From Myroides marinus (lineage in GTDB: Bacteria; Bacteroidota; Bacteroidia; Flavobacteriales; Flavobacteriaceae), in the NCBI RefSeq assembly GCF_900109075.1, contig NZ_FNYS01000031.1, forward strand, positions 1-35,407: a stretch of 35,407 nt of DNA. Direction: 5' to 3'. The position numbers were made by a program, and so were the translations under genes. Shown piece by piece: positions 1 to 8,424 of this stretch. Position 1 is the stretch's first letter. Every line of letters starts with the position of its first letter. The notes under the pieces were generated by a model. It did not search any database, was not told where the DNA came from, and was given only the letters and a program-made list of their open reading frames with translations.

Positions 1-90
1 AAAAATACTATATTCAATAATCTTCTTAAGAGAATGATTAATCATAGTCCTATAACTATCAAAAGTTTAGTAGGTAACTAACTACTGACC

Positions 91-207
91 TCATAAGATT
101 AATATTAAACTCATACGCAGTCTTCCGCCCATAGGGCCTGCTGCTTTAATCAAGTTAGATAATATACCGATAAAAGAACTGCTCTTGTTTGTTTGTACTT
201 TACTCAT
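91..207 (-). pseudogene. 5' stub of a second ABC permease-ATPase (partner gene, truncated)
   Basis: An ATG five bases after the stop of the neighbouring ABC gene opens a frame of only 38 codons that ends at TGA (91-93). The peptide begins MSKVQTNKSSSFIGILSNL and reads like the cytoplasmic lead of an ABC exporter-fold half transporter. Such siderophore-type ABC genes (IrtAB, YbtPQ) normally occur as adjacent pairs, and the tight spacing fits a translationally coupled partner. The remaining ~540 codons are not in the window, and the sequence to the left (1-90) does not continue in any frame that resembles a transporter. I infer a deletion or rearrangement that left the first ~100 bp. It could instead be a chance short ORF, but the start position and composition argue for a gene remnant. 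Confidence 0.5.
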
Positions 208-212
208 CTCTA

Positions 213-1958
213 TTATTTATCTGATTTAATATGCCAATTTCTCGCTTGTGTATACGACTGCCACATAGCGTGATAAATACCATTATTAGCTGCCAATTGA
301 TCGTGATTACCTATTTCGCTAATTCTTCCTTTATCCATCACAATGATTTGATCTGCATTCTTAATTGTCTCTAATCGATGTGCAATCATGATCACCGTTT
401 TGTCTTTCATCAGATTGCGAAAAGCACGCATCAGTAATAGCTCATTCTCTGTATCTGAGAAAGACGTTACCTCATCAAGGATAAGAACTGGCTTATTTCT
501 CAATATTGCTCTCGCAATAGCTAAACGCTGTTTTTGTCCCCCAGAGAAGTTGTTTCCTCTTTCTTTTACTAATGTCTCATATCCATCAGGCAGCTGCATG
601 ATAAAGTCGTGTATCTGTGCTGCTTTAGCTGCTTCCTTCACCTTCTCTATAGAAGCCTCTTCTGCTCCCATTCTGATATTGTTCGCTATCGTATCTGAGA
701 AGATAAAGTTGTCTTGAAACACAAAAGAGATTGTGTCTAATAACACCTCTGGTTTAAGATTTCTAATATCTGTATCCCCTAGTTTGATTTGCCCTTGATT
801 GACATCCCAAAAACGAGGCAATAAACGAGCTACAGTAGACTTTCCAGCTCCTGATGCTCCAGTAATAGCTGTAAAAGTTCCTGGTTTTACTGTAAAACTG
901 ATATTGTCTAAAGCTTTATCTTCCCTACCTGGATAGGTAAAGGATACACTCTCAAAGCTAATCGTCGTATCACTTACAGATGTTTGTTCTCCTGATGAAG
1001 CTAAAGGTTCTACGGCAAGTAATTCTTCTATTCTCTTTGAACTTATTGCTGCACGTGAGATTACGTTAGTCAAACTGCGATAAGGCAATATAGATTCTAT
1101 CATCCCTGTACCTAGTAATAAAGATGCTACAAATGATACAAAGCTCAATGATCCCTCTTGAAACCAGTAGGTACCTAACACTAAAAGAATAATAAAGGTA
1201 GGTAGTGGATTCAGGATAAACATAGATAGCTTAGCATTAAGTCCGTTCTCTTTAAACCATAAAGTGATAATAGATAAATAACGCTGTAACGCACTCTCAT
1301 AACGCACAAAAGACTTCTCTCCTCCATCAAATACACGCACGACTGGCATCGCCTGTACATATTCAATCACTGCTACATTGATATCTTCTTTTGCTTTATT
1401 AAACTGATGTGTAACCTCCGTTTTGTTCTTCATAGCTAAAGCCAAAAAGCCTAATCCAACTATTAGGATGACTAAACACACTAAAGCTACTCTGTAATCA
1501 AACCAAAAAAGTGCTACCAAAGTCACTACTGGAAAAGCATAAGTACGCACAAATAATGGAGTACTGTCTGCTACGAATCCGTGTAGTAATCTAACGTCTT
1601 CATTTAGTATTTTAGTTAAGGCTCCTGATCCTGTCTCTGCCAAGAAACCTAGAGGTAGCTTAGCTAAATGACTACTAATATTCTTGCGCAAAATAGCTTC
1701 TAGATCAAAAGCAGCATAATGAGACACATCAAATGATTTTAAACGAAGTACATAGCTAATTACTACACATAGTATCATCATTCCAAATAGATATAGTAGC
1801 TGTGTAGTATCACCAGTATATAATGCGTTAATTAAATAACTAAGTATTATTAGATTAGCTATGGTTAACAAAGTCGAACCTACCGAAAGAGCCATTGCAA
1901 AGTTTAGCTTCTTCTTTACAGGCCTGATGATACGCCATAATACATTGTCTGTTGCCAT
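213..1958 (-). CDS. ABC transporter permease/ATPase, IrtAB/YbtPQ-like siderophore type
   Basis: This 581-residue half transporter has an N-terminal six-helix membrane domain (helices visible between about residues 18 and 290) and a C-terminal ATPase domain from about 330. Seen directly: Walker A GASGAGKST (367-375), Q-loop Q415, signature FSGGQ (471-475, F replacing the usual L), Walker B VLILDE (491-496) and switch histidine H527. The phrase RFWDV after Walker A is typical of the inward-pumping exporter-fold transporters YbtP/YbtQ and IrtA/IrtB, which import metal-siderophore. It lies 132 bp downstream of the DUF4374 lipoprotein gene and the TonB receptor on the same strand, so import of a ferric siderophore across the inner membrane is the likely job. 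Family members act as dimers with a second half transporter, and here that partner survives only as a short stub. Substrate is inferred from context; a general lipid or drug exporter role cannot be excluded. Confidence 0.85.
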   Translation of the reverse strand: MATDNVLWRIIRPVKKKLNFAMALSVGSTLLTIANLIILSYLINALYTGDTTQLLYLFGMMILCVVISYVLRLKSFDVSHYAAFDLEAILRKNISSHLAKLPLGFLAETGSGALTKILNEDVRLLHGFVADSTPLFVRTYAFPVVTLVALFWFDYRVALVCLVILIVGLGFLALAMKNKTEVTHQFNKAKEDINVAVIEYVQAMPVVRVFDGGEKSFVRYESALQRYLSIITLWFKENGLNAKLSMFILNPLPTFIILLVLGTYWFQEGSLSFVSFVASLLLGTGMIESILPYRSLTNVISRAAISSKRIEELLAVEPLASSGEQTSVSDTTISFESVSFTYPGREDKALDNISFTVKPGTFTAITGASGAGKSTVARLLPRFWDVNQGQIKLGDTDIRNLKPEVLLDTISFVFQDNFIFSDTIANNIRMGAEEASIEKVKEAAKAAQIHDFIMQLPDGYETLVKERGNNFSGGQKQRLAIARAILRNKPVLILDEVTSFSDTENELLLMRAFRNLMKDKTVIMIAHRLETIKNADQIIVMDKGRISEIGNHDQLAANNGIYHAMWQSYTQARNWHIKSDK

Positions 1959-2009
1959 ATTGTTGTTGTTTTTAATTAATTATCTTCTTCTCCCTCTTCC
2001 TATCAATAC

Positions 2010-2046
2010 TAAAAAGTAATAGTAGAGAAGTAACCTCCTCTACTAT
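2010..2046 (-). terminator. Intra-operon hairpin, possible attenuator
   Basis: ATAGTAGAG (2019-2027) pairs perfectly with CTCTACTAT (2038-2046). Read on the minus strand the stem is followed by a short T-rich run. It lies between the lipoprotein gene and the ABC gene and could lower transcription of the ABC gene relative to the receptor and lipoprotein. Confidence 0.5.
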
Positions 2047-2090
2047 CACAATCGAACTTCTTATTTAGAGTCCTAAATAATCAAACATTA

Positions 2091-3350
2091 TTATTTCACT
2101 AGTTTCACTAATCCCCATACACTTCCACCTTTTCCAACGTTGAATGCAGGTTTAGCAATGTTATCAGCACCTAGTACATAGTATCCATTATATGTTTTGT
2201 TATCTACTACACGGAAGTACACTTTACCATCTATAGTAGAAATAGCTTGTGCGTCTTGGAATGCATAAGTAGATTTCGGTAATCCTTCTACAGCTTTAGG
2301 TCCTGCAGCTATATTCTCTTTGTCAAAAGCGTAATAAGTAAAGTTCGCATTAGGTAGGATTTCTGTGTAAGAGAAAGCCTTATCACTCCATGCTGTATAT
2401 AGTTTTCCTCCTTTTACAGCTACAGATCCAACTGTTGTATTCTTTACATAATCATTGATTTTGATGATCCAATCTTGGTCAATTTCTGTAGCTCCTTTTT
2501 TGATTCTAACAATAGCTGATCCGTTAGTAGCCCCATCAACACCAAAACCATGAGAACACATATATAAAGCTCCATCATCTCCCATTGTCCACATTTGATT
2601 AGCGTTTCCACCGTATCCTACATAACTAATACGATTGTCTTGAATAGTCTTTTCATATTTATTAGTAGCAATATCTATAACAGCTAATTTTATATATCCA
2701 GGAGCAGGATCTTTCATCTGACTTCCTTGTCCATCTTTTGTTCCAGTGATAATATCTACGTATAGTTTACCATCTTTAGATGCTATAAAACGGCTTCCTA
2801 CTGCTTGAAACTCTGCTTTTTTATCTTCAACAACTGATAAATCTATCTCTCCTGTACGTTGCATTGTAGAAGGGTTAAAGATTTGCATCTTTAATAATCC
2901 TCTTCCAGCATCTGCATAGTATCCTGTTGTTTTATCATGTACATAAAAATTAGAAGACATTCCTGTTATTCTTCCTGTCTCTACTAATGATCCATCAGGA
3001 TTAATAGAGTATCTTAAAATACCATCATCAGGAGAAGAAACACGTCCTAACTGAAGACGTTGAAATATCCACTCTCCATAGGCTTTCATTCCATTTCCTT
3101 TTACTTGTAATGAACCTTTTTGAACATTATCAATATTGCCTTCTGGCATTTTAGCGAAGTTAGTTAGGTACCCCACAAATGGTTGTACTCCTAAAGTAGC
3201 TGTTAATACAGCATATGATTCTGTTTTTTCAACTTCTGGTTTAGTTGGCTCTGAACCTGAATTATCTTCTGATGAACAAGAAGTAAAAGCAAAGAATCCT
3301 GCTAACACCAATGCTCCAATACTCTTAGTAGTAAATATGTTTTTTTTCAT
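2091..3350 (-). CDS. DUF4374 surface lipoprotein, XusB-like siderophore binder
   Basis: The 419-residue protein begins with a lipoprotein signal ending in the lipobox FTSC (Cys25), followed by SSEDNSGSE. That acidic stretch is the usual signal for export of Bacteroidota lipoproteins to the cell surface. The rest reads as a beta-propeller with repeated YxDxxTG and GGxxWG-like strands and fits DUF4374. In Bacteroides thetaiotaomicron the DUF4374 protein XusB binds ferric enterobactin-type xenosiderophores outside the cell and passes them to the TonB receptor XusA. Here the gene follows the receptor gene by 11 bp, the same arrangement. Function is therefore well supported by family and context; the actual ligand is unknown. 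Confidence 0.85.
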   Translation of the reverse strand: MKKNIFTTKSIGALVLAGFFAFTSCSSEDNSGSEPTKPEVEKTESYAVLTATLGVQPFVGYLTNFAKMPEGNIDNVQKGSLQVKGNGMKAYGEWIFQRLQLGRVSSPDDGILRYSINPDGSLVETGRITGMSSNFYVHDKTTGYYADAGRGLLKMQIFNPSTMQRTGEIDLSVVEDKKAEFQAVGSRFIASKDGKLYVDIITGTKDGQGSQMKDPAPGYIKLAVIDIATNKYEKTIQDNRISYVGYGGNANQMWTMGDDGALYMCSHGFGVDGATNGSAIVRIKKGATEIDQDWIIKINDYVKNTTVGSVAVKGGKLYTAWSDKAFSYTEILPNANFTYYAFDKENIAAGPKAVEGLPKSTYAFQDAQAISTIDGKVYFRVVDNKTYNGYYVLGADNIAKPAFNVGKGGSVWGLVKLVK

Positions 3351-3361
3351 TTTATAAAATA

Positions 3362-5524
3362 TTAATTTATTGATAAGTTCACTTTAAAGTGAAGGCTAAA
3401 GCCTTCGTTTTGTATTTTGTAATTGTCAAAAATCTCACTGTTAAAGATGTTCTTTGCTTCAAATCCGAAAGACAGCTTAGGCGAATAACTCCATACCATT
3501 CCTGCTGAGTGTAGGTTCTGATCAGGAATTACGTAAGCCTCTGCATTAATCTCAGCTTTGCCCCATAATCCTAAGAAACCACTTGGTTCAAACTCTTTAG
3601 GAATAAAGTCTAAGTAATATGCTTTTACAAAGCTGTAGTTATAATAGAATGAGAATTTATCTCCTGACTTAAATACATTATCATGTGAGGTGCGAAGACC
3701 AAGATTAGCAAAGAAATAAGGTGTATTTCTCAGGCGAGCTCCCTCATAAGTCTTATCTTCTTTATCGTATAATCTAAAGTCCTGATAAGTTACATTACCC
3801 GACAACCTTAACCATTTCAATGGTGAATACGCCGCGTCTATCTCTACTCCTACTCCTTTAATCTTATCGATATTCTCATAGTTACCGAAGATTCCTGTAT
3901 TTAATAGCATAATCATATCATGAGTACGTCTATAGAACACATTGACCTCTGTAGTTAGATTAGTTTGGTTATTATAATTAACTCCTAGGTTATAATTCCA
4001 ACTGCGTTCTGGCTTTAATGCAAAGTTGGTACGGGTGAAGGTTCCATCTCCAAAAAACTCTGCTTGCTCTGGTAAACGAACAGCTAACTCCCCAGAGAAA
4101 CGCGCATAGATACGATCAGTGAATTGATACTTTAAGGACTCTGAGAATCCCCAATTTCCTTTTGTTTTAGAGCGCTGTTGTTCCATCTGTGTGTCTCCAT
4201 GCATACTCTCATACCCTTCTGTACGCAAATAGTAATACTTAACAGACAAATCATTTGTCAAACGATCATCTAGTGCATACAACCTCCAGTTTAGTCCTGT
4301 AATCCACTTCTGAAATACTACTGAACGCTGTAACATATCTATTTTAGAGAATGGAAATGTCTCTCCAAATGGATCAGACCCTCTACGAGTAGAACTATTG
4401 TACACAGAGTTTAACTCTATATAACCATTGTCTAAACGATATGAAAGATTCGTTCTAGAAATAAAATTATAGTAACGCAATTTCTTCAAACTTCCGTTAG
4501 AAGTCGCTTCTCCATTTTTACTAGCTACTGGAGTAAACTTACCTCTCCAATCATAAAACCCTTTAATCGTATCTGTATAACTAGAGTGCAAAGTATTATA
4601 TACTAAGAACTGATCTAACTTAAGGTTATTATCTAAGAATGCCTTGCGGTAACGCAGTGTAGGTACTACAGAATTCATATTGCTAGTCACTCCTCCAAAA
4701 GGGTAGTTCATCGTCATTCCATAGTTGTGCTGCTTATTGATATAAAAACTAGAAACAGTCAAACGCAATTCGTCGGCCCAAGTCTTGTTCTTTACTCCAA
4801 TAAACCCTTCTACAAAACCATTAGTAAAACGATTGTGAAACAACTTGTGCTTTTCTTTACGCGTCTGTGCTGTTTCAGGATCTGTATAAGGTACGTTTAC
4901 TTTATAGTCATTATCTGAATAATTAATAAAGGCATTCACTCCTCCGAAAAGCCCTGTTTGCTTATCTTGAAAATATGCGTTTAACGTTCCTCTATGCGTG
5001 TTATAAGATCCTATCTGATAAGATGCATCTATAGATTGATTACTCTCAGGCTCTTTAGTTACAATATTCACCGCTCCTCCTAAAGCATCAGCTCCTAATG
5101 ATACTGGCACTACTCCTTTATAAATCTCAATGCGATCTATCATAGTAGGCGGTACAACAGAAAAACTGAATGCATTACCTAAGTAATCCATTGGTATACC
5201 ATCTCTAAAATACTTAATCGCATTTCCCTCAAAACCATTTAACATCAGACTAGCATTATTACCTAGTCCTCCTGTCTGTCTTACCCTTACTCCTACAGCC
5301 CTATTCATAAGCTCTATAACACTCGAAGGTTGCTGCTTCATTGCTTTTACATCAAGCACTGTAGCACGCACAGGTTGGCGGCTTTCTTTCTGAGCTTTTG
5401 ACTCCTTCTGAATAATCACTTCTTTTAACCCTGTATTTTGTATAGTATCTTGTTGTGCAAAAGCAGTTTTAGTACTAAACGATAAAACTGCAACTAAGGA
5501 TAAGGTAAAGTATGGTATTTTCAT
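3362..5524 (-). CDS. TonB-dependent outer-membrane siderophore receptor, XusA-like
   Basis: This 720-residue protein starts with a signal peptide (cleavage likely after AFA, residue 23) and a TonB-box-like stretch (KEVIIQ, about 34-39). A plug domain follows to about residue 160 (for example VGVRVRQTGGLGNNASLMLNG and IDRIEIYKGVVP, the conserved plug motifs). The remainder is a 22-strand barrel ending in an aromatic-alternating last strand (FSLHFKVNLSIN). No carboxypeptidase-like N-terminal domain and no FecR-interacting extension is present, so it is a simple receptor, not a SusC type or a signal transducer. It is first gene of the operon with the DUF4374 lipoprotein. Upstream lies a direct-repeat operator, so control by one of the two AraC regulators nearby is likely. 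Ferric siderophore uptake is the best reading; other TonB substrates are possible. Confidence 0.88.
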   Translation of the reverse strand: MKIPYFTLSLVAVLSFSTKTAFAQQDTIQNTGLKEVIIQKESKAQKESRQPVRATVLDVKAMKQQPSSVIELMNRAVGVRVRQTGGLGNNASLMLNGFEGNAIKYFRDGIPMDYLGNAFSFSVVPPTMIDRIEIYKGVVPVSLGADALGGAVNIVTKEPESNQSIDASYQIGSYNTHRGTLNAYFQDKQTGLFGGVNAFINYSDNDYKVNVPYTDPETAQTRKEKHKLFHNRFTNGFVEGFIGVKNKTWADELRLTVSSFYINKQHNYGMTMNYPFGGVTSNMNSVVPTLRYRKAFLDNNLKLDQFLVYNTLHSSYTDTIKGFYDWRGKFTPVASKNGEATSNGSLKKLRYYNFISRTNLSYRLDNGYIELNSVYNSSTRRGSDPFGETFPFSKIDMLQRSVVFQKWITGLNWRLYALDDRLTNDLSVKYYYLRTEGYESMHGDTQMEQQRSKTKGNWGFSESLKYQFTDRIYARFSGELAVRLPEQAEFFGDGTFTRTNFALKPERSWNYNLGVNYNNQTNLTTEVNVFYRRTHDMIMLLNTGIFGNYENIDKIKGVGVEIDAAYSPLKWLRLSGNVTYQDFRLYDKEDKTYEGARLRNTPYFFANLGLRTSHDNVFKSGDKFSFYYNYSFVKAYYLDFIPKEFEPSGFLGLWGKAEINAEAYVIPDQNLHSAGMVWSYSPKLSFGFEAKNIFNSEIFDNYKIQNEGFSLHFKVNLSIN

Positions 5525-5577
5525 TGTGACATCTCTTTTATAGCTTCTACAAGAAGGCTATCTCTTTTATTGACATG

Positions 5578-5641
5578 GCAAAAGTAGCCATCACTTTGTG
5601 TGAGCGCTGACGCCAAAAGGAATATAAATGACGCCAAAAGG
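5578..5641 (-). promoter_or_regulatory. Receptor promoter with AraC-type direct-repeat operator
   Basis: On the minus strand a good Bacteroidota -7 box, TACTTTTGC, lies at 5578-5586. No TTG is present at the -33 position. Instead two perfect 13-bp direct repeats, CCTTTTGGCGTCA on the minus strand, occupy 5608-5620 and 5629-5641. They are spaced 21 bp start to start, two helical turns. The proximal copy abuts the -33 region. This is the layout of an AraC/PchR-family activator site at an activator-dependent promoter. Confidence 0.75.
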
Positions 5642-5828
5642 AGTATTATTTAGATTGATTAAAAAAGAAAAACAAAAAAAGATAATCAATAAGAAACAGC
5701 AAAGTCAAGTATCATTTTCTATCTTCTAATGGCTACAAATAGTCTACATTAAAAAACTCTAATCTAAATAGATAGTAATATAATTTTACTAAATTGCCTC
5801 TTCCTTGTTAACAATAAAAACACTTTAT

Positions 5829-6683
5829 ATGTCCCCAATTAGTGAAACAAAAATATTAACCTTAGCAAAGCAAGATGAGCGAATTAGGGCAGTTATCTTA
5901 AACGGTTCTAGAGCAAACTCACTAGTCGCTCCTGATGAATATCAAGATTATGATGTCCTATTTATGGTCTCAGATATAGAATCTATAAAAAAAGATAATA
6001 CCATCTATAATACTTTCGGGCAACCTGCTATACAGCAACTTCCTGATGATATGTTATTGGGTAGTGAAAAAGGAGTTACTCCCATTTCTTATACTTACTT
6101 AATGATTTATGAGAATGGAAGTCGATTAGATCTGACCTTATACCCTATTGATAAATTAGATGAATATAAAAGGGATAGCCTTTCTATCGTTTGGTTAGAT
6201 AAAGACGATTTGTTTAAAGATATGCCTAAGGCATCTGATATAGACTATCACGTGCAACGCCCTACTCAAAGAGAATTTACAGAGGTTTGTAATGAGTTTT
6301 GGTGGTGTGCAACGAATGTAGCTAAAGGCTTAGTTAGAGAAGAGAGAGTCTATGCCAAAGATATGATGGAGACTGTAGTTCGTCCTATGTTCTTACAATT
6401 ACTTGAATGGAAAGTCGGTAGCGAACATAACTTTAGTGTTTCTATTGGTAAATCAGGTAAGTATATCAAGCAATATCTTAGTACTAAGGCATACAATAAG
6501 GTATTAAGAACGTATAGCAATGCCAATGTACAAAACACTTGGGAGGCATTTAATACGATGACGACTTACTTCTATGAGTTACAACTCAAATTGGGGAAAC
6601 GACTAGCATTAGATGTGAATACTAAAGAGGCTGAGAATACACTGAAGTATATTGATAGGATTTATTCTTCTATTGGAGGATGA
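5829..6683 (+). CDS. Aminoglycoside 6-adenylyltransferase-like protein (AadE/ANT(6) family)
   Basis: This 284-residue protein matches the streptomycin adenylyltransferase family along its length. It has the nucleotidyltransferase motif NGSRAN followed by DEYQDYDVLFMVSD (the DxD metal site), then RLDLTLYPID, DIDYHVQRPT and NEFWWCATNVAKGLVREE, all in the expected order. Family members transfer AMP from ATP to the 6-hydroxyl of streptomycin. The frame is open upstream to a TTG at 5805, but the ATG at 5829 aligns with the usual family start and is preferred. It reads away from the receptor operon and shares the intergenic region with it. Base composition is like that of its neighbours, so it is more likely an intrinsic chromosomal gene than a recent plasmid-borne arrival. 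Real resistance activity cannot be read from the sequence. Confidence 0.85.
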   Translation: MSPISETKILTLAKQDERIRAVILNGSRANSLVAPDEYQDYDVLFMVSDIESIKKDNTIYNTFGQPAIQQLPDDMLLGSEKGVTPISYTYLMIYENGSRLDLTLYPIDKLDEYKRDSLSIVWLDKDDLFKDMPKASDIDYHVQRPTQREFTEVCNEFWWCATNVAKGLVREERVYAKDMMETVVRPMFLQLLEWKVGSEHNFSVSIGKSGKYIKQYLSTKAYNKVLRTYSNANVQNTWEAFNTMTTYFYELQLKLGKRLALDVNTKEAENTLKYIDRIYSSIGG

Positions 6684-6827
6684 TTTTGTTTTTTCTGTTT
6701 TTTTGTTGGTTGTGATTTTGTGTTTTTGGGATTGCATTAAAGGACAAGAACTATGTTTATTTAAGAAGTACGCAAAGTCAGGAGACTATTGCGTAGCAAG
6801 ACTTAATCTATCTGTATATTCATTATT

Positions 6828-6885
6828 GGGCGTAAAGTATTACGCCCATACTTTAGTCTAATATTGGACGAATTGCAATTCGCCC
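6828..6885. repeat. Two adjacent palindromic repeats
   Basis: GGGCGTAA-agta-TTACGCCC lies at 6828-6847. CGAATTGCAATTCG, a perfect 14-bp palindrome extended by GG/CC on either side, lies at 6866-6885. Both have GC-rich ends in AT-rich DNA between two convergent genes. They look like small interspersed palindromic units, and the pair may also serve as a bidirectional stop signal. No intrinsic T-run accompanies them. Confidence 0.55.
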
Positions 6886-6904
6886 CTACATTCCTCATTG
6901 TCAA

Positions 6905-8329
6905 TTATTCATTGTACAACAGTTGTTTACTTAACTCTCCTACACGTTTTAGCTTATATTCTACTTCGGCTGACCACGGCAGTCCTATACATAGACGTAT
7001 AGAGCTCTGAAACTGTTCTTGTACAGTAAACATCCTTCCTGGTGCAATACTAATCTTCTCAGCTATCGCTAAATCATAAAGATCCATAGCGTCAACTCTA
7101 GGGTCAAACTCTATCCATAGAGATAGTCCTCCTTGTGGTCTATTGACTTTAGTGCCTAAAGGAAAACTAGTGATGATAGTATTTAGATACTTCTGATAGT
7201 TACTGTAGATGTCTTTTCTAAGTTTGCGAAGGTGTTTATCATAGTTACCCGATTTCATAAAGCTAGCTACAGCCTCTTGCATTAGAGGTGGGGTAGATAT
7301 TAGATGGACTAACTTCTGGTGCATAATCTTATTCTTATACTTCCCTGGAGATACCCAGCCTACTCTATATCCTGGTGCTAAGGTCTTAGACACAGAACTA
7401 CACCAAAGTACATTACCTGTCTTGTCAAAAGCCTTACAGCACTTAGGACGTTGTGTCCCGAAGTACATATCACCATATACATCGTCTTCTATTAGAGGAA
7501 TATCGTGTTTATCTAATAACTCTACTATCTCTTTCTTATTCTTATCAGGCATACAGCTTCCTAATGGAGTATTGTAATTAGAGATCAATAGACACATATC
7601 AATATGATCTACAGCTTCTCTTAGAGCTTCTATCTTAATTCCAGTAACTGGATCTGTTGGTAATTCAATTACCTTAAATCCTAAGTCTATTGCCAACTGG
7701 AAGATACCTGGATAGCAAGGACTCTCTATAGCAATAGTATCACCTGGTTTGCCTAGTGCTAACATACACAGTGATATAGCACTCATACTCCCATTAGTAG
7801 TGATAATATCGTCTTCCTTAAGACTACCTCCCCAAGTGATAGAACGCTGTGCAATCATTCTTCTTAAATTAATATTGCCTTGTACAGAGTCATACTCTAC
7901 CCCTCCGTGCACCATAGCTCTAGAAGCAGCTACAATCTCCTTCTTCATCTTCGCTAAAGGCAAGAAATCATCATAAAGAGTACTATATGAAAACAGGGTA
8001 ATATCTCTGTTTCCCATATTAGAATATACCTTGCGGATAATCTCTTTTGGTTCCTTATTGTTTGCTAAGAGGATAGGGCTACTCGCCTGTGGAAGTGGAA
8101 TCTCATCATAGTACAGATTACTCACAAAATAACCCGACTGAGGTTTAGACTCAATCAATGCCTGTGTCTCTAGTTCTAAGTACACACGCTTAGCTGTGTT
8201 CATACTAATTTCGTGTTCTGCACATAGCATTCTCACAGAAGGGAGCTTGTCTCCTTCTCTTAATACACCACTTCTGATCTGACTAGCAATAGCCTCAGCT
8301 ATATTTAAATACAAATAATTATGTTCCAT
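6905..8329 (-). CDS. MocR-type regulator: GntR HTH fused to PLP aminotransferase domain
   Basis: The protein is 474 residues from the chosen start. An N-terminal GntR winged helix covers about residues 1-75 (IASQIRSGVLREGDKLPSVR then SMNTAKRVYLELE). A class I aminotransferase-like domain follows, with the PLP-contact asparagine in LISNYNTPLG, the aspartate in IEDDVYGD and the PLP lysine in SSVSKTLAPGYRVGW. MocR proteins use PLP or an amino-acid adduct as signal and usually control a divergent gene. Here that neighbour is an EamA transporter 95 bp away. The frame extends upstream to 8419, but a -7 box (TATATTTG, minus strand, 8352-8359) would put the transcript start below the ATG at 8350, so the ATG at 8329 is chosen. 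It also aligns with normal MocR N-termini. The effector is unknown. Confidence 0.85.
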   Translation of the reverse strand: MEHNYLYLNIAEAIASQIRSGVLREGDKLPSVRMLCAEHEISMNTAKRVYLELETQALIESKPQSGYFVSNLYYDEIPLPQASSPILLANNKEPKEIIRKVYSNMGNRDITLFSYSTLYDDFLPLAKMKKEIVAASRAMVHGGVEYDSVQGNINLRRMIAQRSITWGGSLKEDDIITTNGSMSAISLCMLALGKPGDTIAIESPCYPGIFQLAIDLGFKVIELPTDPVTGIKIEALREAVDHIDMCLLISNYNTPLGSCMPDKNKKEIVELLDKHDIPLIEDDVYGDMYFGTQRPKCCKAFDKTGNVLWCSSVSKTLAPGYRVGWVSPGKYKNKIMHQKLVHLISTPPLMQEAVASFMKSGNYDKHLRKLRKDIYSNYQKYLNTIITSFPLGTKVNRPQGGLSLWIEFDPRVDAMDLYDLAIAEKISIAPGRMFTVQEQFQSSIRLCIGLPWSAEVEYKLKRVGELSKQLLYNE

Positions 8330-8339
8330 AACAATCTTA

Positions 8340-8402
8340 ACTGTGTCCATACAAATATACAAAATTGAGACTGTGTTTGTTAAAATTGCCACTGTATATT
8401 TG
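8340..8402. promoter_or_regulatory. Divergent promoters with repeated ACTGTGT motif
   Basis: Two TATATTTG -7 boxes point outward, 8352-8359 on the minus strand for the MocR gene and 8395-8402 on the plus strand for the transporter gene. Between and beside them the motif ACTGTGT occurs at 8340 and 8370, with the variant ACTGTAT at 8391. MocR regulators commonly bind spaced direct repeats, so these are candidate operator half-sites. Neither promoter has a clear TTG at optimal distance, which fits regulated promoters. Confidence 0.5.
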
Positions 8403-8424
8403 TCATGTAAATAAAACATGAAAA

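Noticed and set aside
5805..5828. Upstream TTG start for the 6-adenylyltransferase gene
   Set aside because: The eight extra residues do not match the family and the ATG at 5829 aligns with normal N-termini.
6652..6861. 69-codon ORF after the AadE-like gene
   Set aside because: It begins inside the upstream gene, runs through the palindromic repeats and has no family-like features or promoter.
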